Assembly: GCF_000709795.1 (NCBI RefSeq)
Contig: NZ_KL503802.1
Coordinates: 62,001 to 126,000, forward strand
DNA length: 64,000 bases
Direction of reading: 5' to 3'
DNA from: Bartonella bacilliformis Ver097
Lineage (GTDB): Bacteria; Pseudomonadota; Alphaproteobacteria; Rhizobiales; Rhizobiaceae
Shown: piece after piece, positions 47,381-57,915 of the stretch
How the letters are laid out: each line of letters opens with the position of its first letter
How positions within the stretch are numbered: the stretch's first letter is position 1
Program-made: the position numbers and the translations under genes
Notes under the pieces: model-generated
The model's database searches: none
Told to the model about the DNA's origin: nothing
Seen by the model: the letters and a program-made list of their open reading frames with translations, nothing else

Positions 47381-48994
47381 ATGGCTATAAGCGCTAACAG
47401 GCTTGAAATTCTGCAAATTGCAGATGCTGTTGCACGCGAAAAGTCAATTGACCGTGAAATTGTCATTTCTGCAATGGCCGATGCTATTCAGAAAGCAGCG
47501 CGTTCGCGTTATGGTCAGGAAACCAATATCCGTGCTGAAATTAATTCGAAAACAGGTGAAATCAAATTACAACGTTTACTTCAAGTGGTTGACATTGTTG
47601 AAGATTATACAACTGAAATCTCTTTATCTGACGCGCTAAAACACCAAGCAGATGCAAAAATTGGTGATTTTATTTCTGACCTTCTGCCTTCTATAGACTT
47701 CGGGCGTATTGCAGCACAATCTGCTAAACAAGTTATCGTACAAAAAGTGCGTGATGCAGAACGCAACCATCAATTTGAAGAATTCAAAAACAAAATTGGT
47801 GAAATTATCTCTGGTACAGTCAAACGCGTAGAATATGGAAATGTTATTGTTGATCTAGGACGCGGAGAGGCTGTTATACGTCGTGATGAATTGATCCCCT
47901 GTGAATCCTTTCACTATGGAGATCGTATTCGCGCCTTTGTTAATGATGTGCATCGTGAACCGCGGGGGCCACAAATTTTCCTTTCACGTACACATCCTCA
48001 ATTTATGGCAAAGCTTTTTACCATGGAAGTGCCAGAAATTTATGATGGTATTATAGAAATTAAATCCGTTGCTCGTGATCCAGGTTCCCGTGCTAAAATT
48101 GCTGTTGTCTCACGCGATGGTTCAATTGATCCTGTTGGAGCATGTGTTGGAATGCGAGGAAGTCGAGTTCAAGCTGTTGTCGCGGAATTACAAGGTGAAA
48201 AAATCGATATTATTCCTTGGTCACCAGATGCTGCAACATTCGTTGTGAATGCATTACAACCTGCTGAAGTTTCGAAAGTCATTCTTGATGAAGATGCGGA
48301 GCGTATTGAAGTTGTTGTTCCTGATGACCAGCTTAGCCTTGCTATTGGCCGGCGTGGACAAAATGTCCGTTTGGCTTCACAATTAACAGGATGGAACATC
48401 GATATTTTAACAGAACAAGAAGAATCTGAAAATCGTCAAAAAGAATTTACTGAACGTAGCAAATTATTTATGGAATCCTTAAATGTTGATAAAATAGTCG
48501 GACAAATGATGGCCTCGGAAGGATTCGCTTCTATTGAAGAAATTGCTTATGTTGGCCTTGATGAAATCGCTTCCATCGACGGTTTTGATAGTGAAACTGC
48601 CGCAGAAATTCAAAAACGTGCACGCGAATATCTAGAAAATAAAGAAAAAGAACTGGATGAAAAACGCAAAAGTCTCTGCGTTTCTGATGAATTGCAAATA
48701 CTTCCTGGTATGACAAATGCCATGTTAGTTGCCATTGGTGAAGATGGTGTTAAAACAATGGATGATTTTGCAGGCTATGCAGTTGACGACCTAGTTGGTT
48801 GGCGAGAACGCAAAAAAGGTCAAACACAAAATTTTCCTGGTATCTTGACCACGTTTGATATTACACCTGCTGATGCAGAAGCTATGATTTTAGCTGCACG
48901 TGTGCACGCAGGCTGGATAACTCAAAGTGATCTTACTACAGAAGATCTTGAAGAAAATCAAGAAATCAGTAATTCGGACGTGGATACACTTTAA
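47381..48994 (+). CDS. nusA: Transcription elongation/termination factor NusA
   Basis: 537 aa. The start is the ATG at 47381 (MAISANRLEILQIADAVARE) with AAGGAG 7 nt upstream; a GTG at 47357 is less likely. Domains: N-terminal RNA polymerase binding (about 1-125), S1 (IISGTVKRVEYGNVIVDLGR), two KH domains (DPVGACVGMRGSRVQAVVAE and LAIGRRGQNVRLASQLTGWN), and C-terminal helix-hairpin-helix repeats (about 360-500). It controls pausing, termination and antitermination. It is 48 nt after rimP and 1 nt before the ylxR start. Confidence 0.96.
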   Translation: MAISANRLEILQIADAVAREKSIDREIVISAMADAIQKAARSRYGQETNIRAEINSKTGEIKLQRLLQVVDIVEDYTTEISLSDALKHQADAKIGDFISDLLPSIDFGRIAAQSAKQVIVQKVRDAERNHQFEEFKNKIGEIISGTVKRVEYGNVIVDLGRGEAVIRRDELIPCESFHYGDRIRAFVNDVHREPRGPQIFLSRTHPQFMAKLFTMEVPEIYDGIIEIKSVARDPGSRAKIAVVSRDGSIDPVGACVGMRGSRVQAVVAELQGEKIDIIPWSPDAATFVVNALQPAEVSKVILDEDAERIEVVVPDDQLSLAIGRRGQNVRLASQLTGWNIDILTEQEESENRQKEFTERSKLFMESLNVDKIVGQMMASEGFASIEEIAYVGLDEIASIDGFDSETAAEIQKRAREYLENKEKELDEKRKSLCVSDELQILPGMTNAMLVAIGEDGVKTMDDFAGYAVDDLVGWRERKKGQTQNFPGILTTFDITPADAEAMILAARVHAGWITQSDLTTEDLEENQEISNSDVDTL

Positions 48995-48995
48995 A

Positions 48996-49631
48996 ATGAA
49001 TGAACGGACCTGCATTGTAACAAGAAAAAGCGCTTCAGCAACAACGCTGATCCGCTTTGTTATTGGTCCGAACAATCAAATTGTCCCCGACCTTAAAGCT
49101 AATTTACCTGGGCGTGGTGTTTGGGTTTCTAGCCACTATGCTACCATTGAAGAAGCGGTCAAACGCAAAAGTTTTAGCAAAAGTTTTAAAACAGATGTTG
49201 AGGTTGCTGCAAACCTTCCTAATATTGTAGATAAACTTTTGTTAAAATCAGCTCTTAGTGCTCTTTCTATGGCACGAAAAGCAGGAGCTATAGTTACAGG
49301 CGCAACTAAAGTTGATGCAGCTATTCGTTCTGGTCAAGCCATTCTTGTACTTCATGCAAAAGAAGCGACAGATAATGGAATACAAAAAATTTCACAAGCT
49401 ATTCATGCATTACAAAAACAAACAAATCATACTGTAAAAGCCATATCTTTATTTACAAATGATGAAATGAGTATGGCTTTTGGGACTAATCATGTGATAC
49501 ATGCAGCCTTGTTAAATACAAAGGCTGCAGACGGATTCATCAAAATAATATACAAACTGATCGCTTATCGTAAGGACAAGCGCAATAAGCTTGATGAGAT
49601 GACGGCAAAAGCCGTGAAGGAAATGCAATGA
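48996..49631 (+). CDS. YlxR (DUF448) fused to L7Ae-like RNA-binding domain
   Basis: 211 aa from the ATG at 48996, one base after the nusA stop. An N-terminal YlxR/DUF448 domain ([40 protein letters not shown]) is followed from about residue 80 by an L7Ae/L30e/S12e-like domain ([20 protein letters not shown]). This two-domain form is the usual alphaproteobacterial version between nusA and infB. The usual RTC motif with a second Cys (RTCxxxR) is present as RTCIVTR. Putative RNA-binding protein; role unproven. Its end overlaps infB by 4 nt. Confidence 0.9.
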   Translation: MNERTCIVTRKSASATTLIRFVIGPNNQIVPDLKANLPGRGVWVSSHYATIEEAVKRKSFSKSFKTDVEVAANLPNIVDKLLLKSALSALSMARKAGAIVTGATKVDAAIRSGQAILVLHAKEATDNGIQKISQAIHALQKQTNHTVKAISLFTNDEMSMAFGTNHVIHAALLNTKAADGFIKIIYKLIAYRKDKRNKLDEMTAKAVKEMQ

Positions 49632-52144
49632 GTGAAAATAATAATGACAAAATAACAGCTAAAAAGACGCTAACTCTAAAACGGTCGGGATCAGAAACAA
49701 ATACGGTCAAACAAAATTTTAGTCATGGCCGTACAAAAGCTGTGGTTGTCGAAACCAAACGGCGTAAGATTGCGCGTCCTGATGAAAAAACTGAAGTGCC
49801 ACAACCAATTACTAAACCGCATGTAGCAGCCCCGCGCTCCAGACCACGAATCGACAAACCAGCGCTTATTACCCCTGCGGCTCAAAGCAATCTTTCATCA
49901 ACTGAAATGGATGCGAGATTTCGTGCACTAGAAGAAGCGCATATCCAAAACGAGATAATTCGTAAACAAGCCGCAGAAAAACAAGCAAAAGAGAGTGAAG
50001 AAGGCTTGTCTTTGCAAAAGACTCAGAAGGAAAAAACACAAAAAAGTAGTTCAAATACTACAAAACCAACACCTCTTTTTTCCTCTACAGTCTCTCCAAT
50101 AGAATCGATAGAAGCTACTCTCACCCTTAAAAACACAGCTGCCAGCAAACGCAAGGCAGATGAAAATGAAGACGACGAGAAATATAACCGACGTGCTAAT
50201 CTTGCCAAATCAGAAATACGTGCACCTAAAATTATAAAAGGTACCGATGAACGCCGCCGTGGAAAACTCACCCTTAATAGTGCACTGGATGAAGAAGGCA
50301 ACCCACGTGGCCGCTCAATGGCTGCAATGCGTCGCCGACAGGAAAAATTTAAACGCGCACAAAACCAAGAACCACGAGAAAAAATTTCTCGAGAAGTTAC
50401 TCTTCCTGAAACTATCACTATACAAGAACTCGCACAGCGTATGGCTGAACGCTCTGTTGATGTTATTAAATTTCTCATGAAACAAGAACAAATGATGAAG
50501 CCTGGTGATGTTATTGATGCAGACATTGCTGAGCTTATCGCTATCGAATTTGGCCATACAGTCAAGCGTGTTTCAGAATCGGATATAGAAGAAGGTATCT
50601 TTAATGTAGATGATGATCTTCAAAAGATGCAAAAACGCCCACCAATTGTAACAATTATGGGCCATGTTGACCATGGAAAAACCTCTCTTCTTGATGCTAT
50701 TCGTAAAGCCAATGTTGTCTCTAGTGAAGCAGGTAGTATTACACAGCATATTGGCGCTTATCAAGTTGAACAAAATGGACAAAAGATTACCTTTATTGAC
50801 ACACCTGGACACGCCGCTTTTACAGCTATGCGTGCTCGTGGTGCTCAAATCACCGATATTGCCGTTTTGGTCGTCGCTGCTGATGACAGTGTCATGCCAC
50901 AAACAATTGAATCAATTAATCATGCAAAAGCTGCTAATGTACCTATTATTGTCGCTATCAATAAAATTGATAAACCAACTGCTGATGCACAAAAAGTGCG
51001 TACAGAACTTTTGCAACACGAAGTTTTTGTCGAAACCATGGGTGGGGAAACTTTAGAAGTTGAAGTTTCTGCAAAAACTGGTCAAAACCTTGATAAACTT
51101 CTTGAAGCTATCCTCCTGCAAGCTGAAATTCTTGACCTGAAAGCGGAGTCAGAACGAACCGCAGATGGTATAGTTATCGAAGCAAAACTCGATCGAGGAC
51201 GTGGATCGGTTGCAACTGTTCTTGTTCAAAAAGGTACATTGCATCTTTCTGACATTATCGTCGCTGGCAATGAATGGGGACGTATTCGTGCTTTGATTGA
51301 TGATCATGGCAATCACATCAAAACAGCAAGTCCTTCTACACCAGTTGAAATTTTGGGTATGCAAGGTACACCGCAAGCCGGTGACCGCTTTGCTGTTGTA
51401 GCTCATGAAGCAAAAGCGCGTGAAATTTCTGAATATCGTCAAAGATTAGCACGTGATAAAGCTGCAGCCCGCAAAACTGGCTCTCGTAGTTCCCTTGAAC
51501 AGATGATGACCAAATTACAAACTGTTGGCGTTAAAGAATTCTCACTCATTATAAAAGGAGATGTTCAAGGATCCATAGAAGCGATTACTACAGCATTAGA
51601 AAAATTAGGAAATGAGGAAGTGCAGACACGCATCGTTCATTCTGGTGCTGGAGGTATTACTGAAAGTGATATTTCTCTCGCTGAAACCTCTAATTCTGTT
51701 GTTATTGGCTTTAATGTTCGAGCCAATAAACAAGTACGTAATTTAGCTGAAACACAAGGAATTGAGATTCGCTATTATAATATCATTTATGACCTTGTTG
51801 ATGATGTCAAAGCAGCTATGTCAGGGTTGCTTTCACCAGAAAAACGCGAAACTTTCCTTGGTAATGCTGAAATTCTAGAAGTCTTTAACATTACAAAAAT
51901 TGGAAAAGTTGCAGGCTGTCAAGTTACAGAAGGTAAAATAGAACGAGGAGCTGGTGTTCGTCTTATCCGGGATAATATCGTTATTCATGAAGGAAAACTT
52001 AAAACTCTCAAGCGTTTCAAGGATGAAGTCAATGAAGTGCAAATTGGTCAAGAATGTGGAATAGCATTTGAAAAATATGAAGATATGCGTGCAGGCGATA
52101 TCCTTGAAATCTTCCGAGTTGAGCATGTTAATCGCACATTATAA
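49628..52144 (+). CDS. infB: Translation initiation factor IF-2
   Basis: 838 aa. A variable basic, Lys/Gln/Arg-rich N-terminal region (about 1-250) is followed by the IF2_N subdomain ([20 protein letters not shown]). The GTPase domain has G1 [10 protein letters not shown]3 DTPGHAAF and G4 NKIDK. Domains II, III and IV follow, ending with [20 protein letters not shown]. It positions initiator fMet-tRNA on the ribosome. The ATG overlaps the previous stop (ATGA), so translation is coupled. An 82-81 nt spacer with a strong hairpin follows. Confidence 0.97.
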   Translation: MSENNNDKITAKKTLTLKRSGSETNTVKQNFSHGRTKAVVVETKRRKIARPDEKTEVPQPITKPHVAAPRSRPRIDKPALITPAAQSNLSSTEMDARFRALEEAHIQNEIIRKQAAEKQAKESEEGLSLQKTQKEKTQKSSSNTTKPTPLFSSTVSPIESIEATLTLKNTAASKRKADENEDDEKYNRRANLAKSEIRAPKIIKGTDERRRGKLTLNSALDEEGNPRGRSMAAMRRRQEKFKRAQNQEPREKISREVTLPETITIQELAQRMAERSVDVIKFLMKQEQMMKPGDVIDADIAELIAIEFGHTVKRVSESDIEEGIFNVDDDLQKMQKRPPIVTIMGHVDHGKTSLLDAIRKANVVSSEAGSITQHIGAYQVEQNGQKITFIDTPGHAAFTAMRARGAQITDIAVLVVAADDSVMPQTIESINHAKAANVPIIVAINKIDKPTADAQKVRTELLQHEVFVETMGGETLEVEVSAKTGQNLDKLLEAILLQAEILDLKAESERTADGIVIEAKLDRGRGSVATVLVQKGTLHLSDIIVAGNEWGRIRALIDDHGNHIKTASPSTPVEILGMQGTPQAGDRFAVVAHEAKAREISEYRQRLARDKAAARKTGSRSSLEQMMTKLQTVGVKEFSLIIKGDVQGSIEAITTALEKLGNEEVQTRIVHSGAGGITESDISLAETSNSVVIGFNVRANKQVRNLAETQGIEIRYYNIIYDLVDDVKAAMSGLLSPEKRETFLGNAEILEVFNITKIGKVAGCQVTEGKIERGAGVRLIRDNIVIHEGKLKTLKRFKDEVNEVQIGQECGIAFEKYEDMRAGDILEIFRVEHVNRTL

Positions 52145-52150
52145 AATTAC

Positions 52151-52190
52151 CCAATAGCTTTCTTTTCTATAAAATAAGGAAAGCTATTGG
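52151..52190 (+). repeat. Long hairpin in the infB-rbfA spacer
   Basis: CCAATAGCTTTC (52151-52162) pairs perfectly with GAAAGCTATTGG (52179-52190) around a 16-nt centre that can itself pair partly (TTTT/AAAA). It starts 6 nt after the infB stop. A T-run (TTTTTTT) comes only about 20 nt later, so it may be a partial terminator, a processing site or an mRNA stability element. Confidence 0.65.
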
Positions 52191-52267
52191 ATCTAACTTA
52201 ATGTCTTTATGCTTCTTTTTTTACAATGGAAAAGGGAACAGAAATTTCAGCAAAGGTAACAATTTTA

Positions 52268-52672
52268 ATGAAAAATGCAGATTTATCTCAACGGCAATTA
52301 AGAGTAGGAGAACAAGTTCGCCATGCGCTGGCTCATATGCTACAACGAGGTATTTTGTTTGATGAGGTTTTGACAGATGTTGTTTTTTCTGTCTCTGAAG
52401 TACGCATGTCACCAGACTTAAAAATTGCTACTTGCTTTGTTTCATCCCTGAACACTGTTGATGACATTTCTCGTGCTACTCTCATTAAAGTTTTGAATAA
52501 ACACAGTCGCTTTATCCGTGGAGAAATCAGTTCTTCATTGCGACAAATGAAATATATACCTGAATTACGTTTTCGGCTTGATAATAGTTTCGATAATTTT
52601 TCAAAAATTGATGCTTTACTTCGCTTACCTGAAGTAGCGCGCGATCTTCATCATCATAAGCCTGAAGATTAA
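52268..52672 (+). CDS. rbfA: 30S ribosome-binding factor RbfA
   Basis: 134 aa from the ATG at 52268, which gives the family-like start [20 protein letters not shown] with AAAGGT upstream. An ATG at 52226 would add 14 residues and cannot be excluded. Family features are [20 protein letters not shown] and [20 protein letters not shown]. It aids 16S rRNA 5'-end maturation and cold adaptation. It lies 4 nt before truB. Confidence 0.92.
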   Translation: MKNADLSQRQLRVGEQVRHALAHMLQRGILFDEVLTDVVFSVSEVRMSPDLKIATCFVSSLNTVDDISRATLIKVLNKHSRFIRGEISSSLRQMKYIPELRFRLDNSFDNFSKIDALLRLPEVARDLHHHKPED

Positions 52673-52676
52673 AAAT

Positions 52677-53639
52677 ATGTCACGGCAATTAAAAAAGAAA
52701 GGTCGTTCTATTTCTGGCTGGGTTATTCTTGATAAACCAAAAGGAATGAAATCAACAGAAGCCGTCTCAAAAATCAAACGGCTCTTTAATGCACAAAAAG
52801 CAGGACATGCAGGAACACTTGATCCACTTGCTTCCGGTTTACTCCCTATTGCATTGGGAGAAGCAACCAAAACTGTTCCTTATGTTATGGAAGGAACAAA
52901 AACTTACCACTTTCATGTAGCTTGGGGAGAAGAACGCTCTACAGATGATCTAGAAGGAGTGGTGACTAAAACGTCCTCTAAACGACCAACACAGGAGGAA
53001 ATTTTTGCTCTTTTACCTAAATATACGGGTGTTATTTTGCAAACCCCACCACAATTCTCTGCGATAAAAATTGCCGGCAATCGTGCCTATGATCTAGCAC
53101 GTGAAGGTGAAATTTTCAAAATTTCACCCCGCCAAGTAAAAATTGATGCCCTTAAATTTATTGGAACAACAGATCAAGGATATTCTATCTTTGAAATGAC
53201 ATGCGGAAAAGGAACCTACGTGCGCTCCTTAGCACGCGATATGGGACATGATCTTGGTTGTTATGGACATATTGCTGATTTACGTCGTACTGCAGTCGCG
53301 CCTTTTTGTGAAAATGATCTCATTACATGGGATATACTAAAAGCCGCAATACCAAATAAAAATACAATAGATGAAAATTGTATACCTCTCAAGAAAAATT
53401 TCTCTGCACTTGATGGATTATTAATTGAAACAGGTGCTGCATTAAAATGTCTTGCTCATTATACCCTTAACCAAATTCAAGCACAGCATGTAAGAATGGG
53501 AAATTCAATCCTTTTATATAATCAAAACATGTCAACGAGTGATACTGATATCTGTGTAACCTATAAAGCTCAACTGCTTGCTATAGGCACTATTGATCAA
53601 AACCAATTCAAGCCAAAAAAAATTTTTACCACTTTATAA
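52677..53639 (+). CDS. truB: tRNA pseudouridine(55) synthase TruB
   Basis: 320 aa. The catalytic motif [20 protein letters not shown] contains the active-site Asp; [20 protein letters not shown] and [20 protein letters not shown] are also conserved. A C-terminal domain (about residues 245-320) is present. It makes pseudouridine 55 in the T-loop of elongator tRNAs. It is the last gene of the rimP-to-truB cluster; the 465-nt region before rpsO follows. Confidence 0.95.
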   Translation: MSRQLKKKGRSISGWVILDKPKGMKSTEAVSKIKRLFNAQKAGHAGTLDPLASGLLPIALGEATKTVPYVMEGTKTYHFHVAWGEERSTDDLEGVVTKTSSKRPTQEEIFALLPKYTGVILQTPPQFSAIKIAGNRAYDLAREGEIFKISPRQVKIDALKFIGTTDQGYSIFEMTCGKGTYVRSLARDMGHDLGCYGHIADLRRTAVAPFCENDLITWDILKAAIPNKNTIDENCIPLKKNFSALDGLLIETGAALKCLAHYTLNQIQAQHVRMGNSILLYNQNMSTSDTDICVTYKAQLLAIGTIDQNQFKPKKIFTTL

Positions 53640-53995
53640 ATTCCTGTCCTAAAATAGCTTCAAAAAATAGTTTCTATAATCAACACATAAGATAAATTCA
53701 TCCTCATTACTTCGCATTCAAATGTACACTTTAAAAGATTATTGGCCTGTAAAACCTCTAATGAATCATCAACTGTGATTATGTTGTAATATTGTTATGC
53801 TGCTCAATTACGCGCACTCTTGTATCACTGGGTACATTAATCGATTAAGATATTATGCACTTTTGTGCATCAGCTTTTGTAGCATAATGATGATAACAAT
53901 AATAATCCTTCCCATGTTAGTAACATTTTGCTCAGGAAGATCTTTAAGGTTCTCTCACAAGGACTAGCATTTTGATTTTCTTTCTTGTATAAAAT
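53640..53995. other. Spacer between truB and the rpsO leader
   Basis: AT-rich, no gene seen. It should hold the rpsO promoter; TATAAA at 53988-53993 is a plausible -10 but I found no good -35 at the right spacing. TCACAAG at 53955-53961 can pair with CTTGTGA at 54025-54031 if transcription starts further upstream. Confidence 0.4.
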
Positions 53996-54104
53996 GGTCA
54001 GAGTGAGTGAGAATCTCTGCTCCTCTTGTGACCTAACGACCCCTGCTGAACGACATCTCGGCTACGGGTGATTTTGTTTCTTCATTGTTTGAAAGGATTA
54101 TATG
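53996..54104 (+). promoter_or_regulatory. Structured 5' leader of rpsO, probable S15 autoregulatory element
   Basis: The roughly 110 nt before rpsO are more GC-rich than the surrounding spacer and contain pairing segments: GGTCA (53996-54000) with TGACC (54029-54033), GAGAATCTC within the first arm, and ACCCC (54039-54043) with GGGT (54066-54069) closing a CTGCTGAACGACATCTCGGC loop region. S15 represses its own mRNA through leader structures in several bacteria; that this leader does so is an inference. Confidence 0.5.
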
Positions 54105-54374
54105 ATGTCGATTACAGCTGAACGTAAACAAGAGCTTATTACAGAATACGCAACCAAAGCTGGTGATACAGGATCACCAGAAGTGCAAGTTGCTGTTCTT
54201 TCTGAGCGCATTTCTAATTTGACCAATCACTTCAAATCTCATAAAAAAGATAACCATTCTCGCCGTGGTCTTTTAAAGATGGTTTCTCAACGTCGTCGCC
54301 TTCTTGATTACCTCAAAGAAATTAATCATAATCGTTACCAGGTGCTTATCGAAAAACTAGACCTACGCCGTTAA
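54105..54374 (+). CDS. rpsO: 30S ribosomal protein S15
   Basis: 89 aa from the second of two adjacent ATGs (54102, 54105), which matches the universal S15 length and has AAGGA at 7 nt. Conserved segments are [20 protein letters not shown] and [20 protein letters not shown]. It binds the central domain of 16S rRNA early in 30S assembly. It is followed by pnp after 250 nt, the widely conserved rpsO-pnp pair. The spacer holds a small stem GCTTTC/GAAAGC at 54431-54446. Confidence 0.97.
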   Translation: MSITAERKQELITEYATKAGDTGSPEVQVAVLSERISNLTNHFKSHKKDNHSRRGLLKMVSQRRRLLDYLKEINHNRYQVLIEKLDLRR

Positions 54375-54624
54375 AAAAGTGGATGTATATTTTTGTTTTA
54401 CAAAAGCTACTCTCTTGATTTCAGTTTATTGCTTTCAGCCGAAAGCTAAAAATTGTCATATGGCAAGGTTACCAATAATCTCGTGTTTAAATCGTAATGT
54501 GCTTCTTCCCTTGTGAAAAACAAAAGCATTTTGTTGATTTTGCCCACTGCTTTAAAAACATAACATACAGAATTCAGAATATGTGCACCGAGTAATGTGA
54601 ACACCTGGCCATTAAGGATAAAAA

Positions 54625-56826
54625 ATGTTTAAAACCCATAAGGTAGAAATTGAGTGGGCCGGTCGGCCTCTCATCATCGAAACAGGAAAAGTTGCACGCC
54701 AAGCTGATGGTGCAGTTGTCGCTACCTACGGCGAAACGGTAGTTTTAGCAACTGTTGTTTCGGCTAAATCTCCAAAACCAGATCAAGACTTTTTTCCACT
54801 CACCGTTAACTATCAAGAAAAAACTTATGCTGTTGGCAAAATACCTGGTGGTTATTTTAAACGTGAAAATCGTCCGAGTGAAAATGAAACTTTAATTTCA
54901 CGTTTAATTGATCGTCCGATCCGTCCTCTCTTTGTCGATGATTATAAAAACGACACGCAAGTTATTGTTTCCGTTATACAGCATGACTTAGAAAATAATC
55001 CTGATATCCTTTCTATGATTGCAGCTTCTGCTGCATTGACCTTATCAGGAATTCCTTTCATGGGTCCTATTGCTGGTGCTCGCGTTGGCTATTGTAATGG
55101 GCACTATGTTCTCAATCCTACTCTTGATGAAATGCCCGAATCAAAACTTGATCTTGTGGTTGCTGGAACAGAGAATGCTGTCTTAATGGTTGAATCAGAA
55201 GCACATGAATTATCTGAAGAAATCATGTTGGGTGCAGTCACATTTGGTCAAAAAGGCTTTCAACCAGTAATTGATGCAATCATTCAGCTTGCTGAAGTTG
55301 CTGCAAAAGAACCACGCAAGTTTATCCCCGAAGACTTTTCTAACCTAGAAAAAACTATGCTTGAAATGATCGAAAAAGATCTACGAAAAGCTTATACAAT
55401 TACCGATAAACAACAACGTTATGATGCGATTGATGCCATCAAAACAGAAGTCCTCAACAAGTTGGCGCCAGAAATGGAAGTAAATTGCGAGCTAACTGCA
55501 GACAAAATCGCAACTGTTTTCAAACGGTTACAGGCAAGAATTGTTCGCTGGAATATTCTTGACACTGGAAAACGCATTGATGGACGCGATCTTTCGACCG
55601 TACGTCCAATTCAGTCAGAAGTTGGTATTTTACCTCGTACACATGGATCAGCATTATTTACCCGCGGAGAAACACAAGCGCTTGTTGTGGCGACATTAGG
55701 AACCAGTGAAGATGAACAATATGTCGATTCATTAACAGGTGTATGTAAAGAAACATTCTTACTCCATTACAATTTTCCACCCTTTTCGGTAGGTGAAACA
55801 GGACGTCTTTCTTCTCCTGGTCGCCGTGAAATTGGTCACGGTAAACTGGCATGGCGTGCTATTCATCCTATGTTGCCAACAAAAGAAGCTTTCCCCTACA
55901 CTATTCGTACTGTATCGGAAATTACTGAATCAAATGGGTCTTCTTCAATGGCAACTGTTTGCGGCACTTCACTCGCGCTCATGGATGCTGGTGTTCCTTT
56001 AGCACGTCCTGTTGCTGGTATTGCAATGGGTTTGATTAAAGAAGGTGAACGCTTTGTTATTCTTTCCGATATTTTAGGTGATGAAGATCATCTTGGTGAT
56101 ATGGACTTCAAAGTAGCAGGTACAAAAAATGGTATCACTTCCTTGCAAATGGATATAAAAATTGATGGTATCACTGAAGATATTATGAAAATTGCTCTTG
56201 AGCAGGCTAAAGATGGCCGACACCATATTCTCAACGAAATGGCAAAAGCCTTAACCGATGCGCGTACTGAGCTCAGTGAATTTTCTCCGCGTATTGAAAT
56301 GATGAGCATTCCTGTAGAAAAAATCCGCGAAGTTATTGGCTCTGGTGGTAAAGTCATCCGAGAAATTGTTGAACAAACTGGAGCAAAAATTAACATTGAA
56401 GATGATGGAACGATTAAAATTGCTTCTCCCGATACTAAATCCATTGAAGCTGCTAAAAGTTGGATTCATTCAATCATTGATGAACCTGAAGTCGGTACCA
56501 TCTATCAAGGAACAGTTGTCAAAACTACAGAATTTGGTGCATTTGTAAACTTTTTTGGTTCACATGATGGGCTCGTTCATATTTCTCAGCTCGCATCGAA
56601 ACGCGTTGCAAAAACAACCGATGTCGTTAAAGAAGGAGATAAGGTTTGGGTTCAATTAATGGGTTTTGATGAGCGCGGTAAAATCCGGTTATCGATGAAA
56701 ATTGTCGACCAACACACTGGAAAAGAAATACCCCAGGATGACTTGATAAAAACAGAAAAAGAACAAAATCCTGATGAAAAGAATAAATCTGAAAAAAAGC
56801 GTCATAATAGGAAAAAAGAAGATTGA
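54625..56826 (+). CDS. pnp: Polynucleotide phosphorylase
   Basis: 733 aa. Two RNase PH domains (first: [20 protein letters not shown]; second: [20 protein letters not shown]), then a KH domain ([20 protein letters not shown]) and an S1 domain ([20 protein letters not shown]). The phosphorolytic site residues in [20 protein letters not shown] are intact. It degrades RNA 3'-5' using phosphate. The last ten residues are Lys/Arg/Glu/Asp only, because the coding sequence overlaps the terminator stem. Confidence 0.97.
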   Translation: MFKTHKVEIEWAGRPLIIETGKVARQADGAVVATYGETVVLATVVSAKSPKPDQDFFPLTVNYQEKTYAVGKIPGGYFKRENRPSENETLISRLIDRPIRPLFVDDYKNDTQVIVSVIQHDLENNPDILSMIAASAALTLSGIPFMGPIAGARVGYCNGHYVLNPTLDEMPESKLDLVVAGTENAVLMVESEAHELSEEIMLGAVTFGQKGFQPVIDAIIQLAEVAAKEPRKFIPEDFSNLEKTMLEMIEKDLRKAYTITDKQQRYDAIDAIKTEVLNKLAPEMEVNCELTADKIATVFKRLQARIVRWNILDTGKRIDGRDLSTVRPIQSEVGILPRTHGSALFTRGETQALVVATLGTSEDEQYVDSLTGVCKETFLLHYNFPPFSVGETGRLSSPGRREIGHGKLAWRAIHPMLPTKEAFPYTIRTVSEITESNGSSSMATVCGTSLALMDAGVPLARPVAGIAMGLIKEGERFVILSDILGDEDHLGDMDFKVAGTKNGITSLQMDIKIDGITEDIMKIALEQAKDGRHHILNEMAKALTDARTELSEFSPRIEMMSIPVEKIREVIGSGGKVIREIVEQTGAKINIEDDGTIKIASPDTKSIEAAKSWIHSIIDEPEVGTIYQGTVVKTTEFGAFVNFFGSHDGLVHISQLASKRVAKTTDVVKEGDKVWVQLMGFDERGKIRLSMKIVDQHTGKEIPQDDLIKTEKEQNPDEKNKSEKKRHNRKKED

Positions 56827-56837
56827 TCTTCTTTTTT
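56812..56837 (+). terminator. Intrinsic terminator overlapping the pnp stop codon
   Basis: A perfect 11-bp stem, AAAAAAGAAGA (56812-56822) with TCTTCTTTTTT (56827-56837), around loop TTGA. The TGA stop codon of pnp falls mostly inside the loop, and the 3' arm itself ends in six T residues. Confidence 0.72.
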
Positions 56838-56899
56838 ATCATAAAGTAGAACGCCCGTTTACAATGTTGGAATAATATTGCTCTTTGAAAGAGTTAAAT

Positions 56900-57901
56900 A
56901 TGTCACTGTTTTTGCCCTTTAAAAACTATGACCTCTCTCTCCCTAACCCAGACCAATGTTGGTTGGGTTTTGGTATCACTGAAGTCCCTGACAGACAATG
57001 GATACCAAATCTTGAAATTATAACTTCTTGGCGCCCAGATTTTTTAAAATTTATCGACGCAAAATTTTGTTGCTACCCCCAAATAAACAAAAATTGCACA
57101 TATTATGATGGTGGGCTTCTACACCTAAATAAATATCGTTGTTTTAATCAAAACTGTTTTCTTGATTTGCTAACACATGTCAAACCAGGGGGATGGATTG
57201 TTATCAATGGAAAAAAGACCTCTGGTGCAGCCTCAATGATGAAATGGATTCAAAAAATTATTCCTATCAGCAATAAATTATCCAAAAATCATGGTCTTGT
57301 ATTTTGGCTTCAAGTGCCGCAACAAATAAATCAAGACAATATCCAACATTTGCGCTTATTTCCGCTTAGTTTTGACAATAAATTTCAAACTACTTCTGGT
57401 ATGTTTTCTCATGGTCGTATTGATCCAGGATCTGCTATGCTGGTACGTCATATGCCAAAAGTTATTTCTGGAAAAATGGCTGATTTTGGTGCTGGCTGGG
57501 GCTTTCTTTCTTATTCTGCTCTTGAAATGAGTAAAAGCTTAACAGCACTCGATCTTTATGAAGCAGACTATAATGCTTTAGAAGCAGCCAAACAGCATAT
57601 AAAGCATATTACAAATCCTATCCCGATTAATTTTTATTGGCATGATATTGTTCATGAACCTATCGTAGACCTTTACGATACCATTATTTCAAATCCACCA
57701 TTTCACACACCATGCACGACAGATATTTCATTAGGGAAGCATTTCATCACAAATGCTGCAAAATATCTAAAACCGGGAGGTCGGTTTCTTCTTGTTGCAA
57801 ACCATCACCTCCCTTATGAAATATTGTTAAAAAGCCTTTTCCGCACAATTTTTATACATGAAGAAGCAAATGGCTTCAAAGTTATCGAAGCACGCCGATA
57901 A
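56900..57901 (+). CDS. RsmC/RlmG-like class I SAM methyltransferase
   Basis: 333 aa from the ATG at 56900; a TTG at 56885 is less likely. It has two tandem methyltransferase-like halves, the N-terminal one degenerate. In the C-terminal half motif I is MADFGAGWGFLSYSALEMSK, and the catalytic motif is TIISNPPFHTPCTTDISLGK (NPPF), the signature of N2-guanine rRNA methyltransferases. It probably methylates 16S rRNA G1207 (RsmC) or a 23S guanine (RlmG); not resolved. It converges on hslU with a 14-nt gap. Confidence 0.85.
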   Translation: MSLFLPFKNYDLSLPNPDQCWLGFGITEVPDRQWIPNLEIITSWRPDFLKFIDAKFCCYPQINKNCTYYDGGLLHLNKYRCFNQNCFLDLLTHVKPGGWIVINGKKTSGAASMMKWIQKIIPISNKLSKNHGLVFWLQVPQQINQDNIQHLRLFPLSFDNKFQTTSGMFSHGRIDPGSAMLVRHMPKVISGKMADFGAGWGFLSYSALEMSKSLTALDLYEADYNALEAAKQHIKHITNPIPINFYWHDIVHEPIVDLYDTIISNPPFHTPCTTDISLGKHFITNAAKYLKPGGRFLLVANHHLPYEILLKSLFRTIFIHEEANGFKVIEARR

Positions 57902-57915
57902 ACAAATCATCGCGC

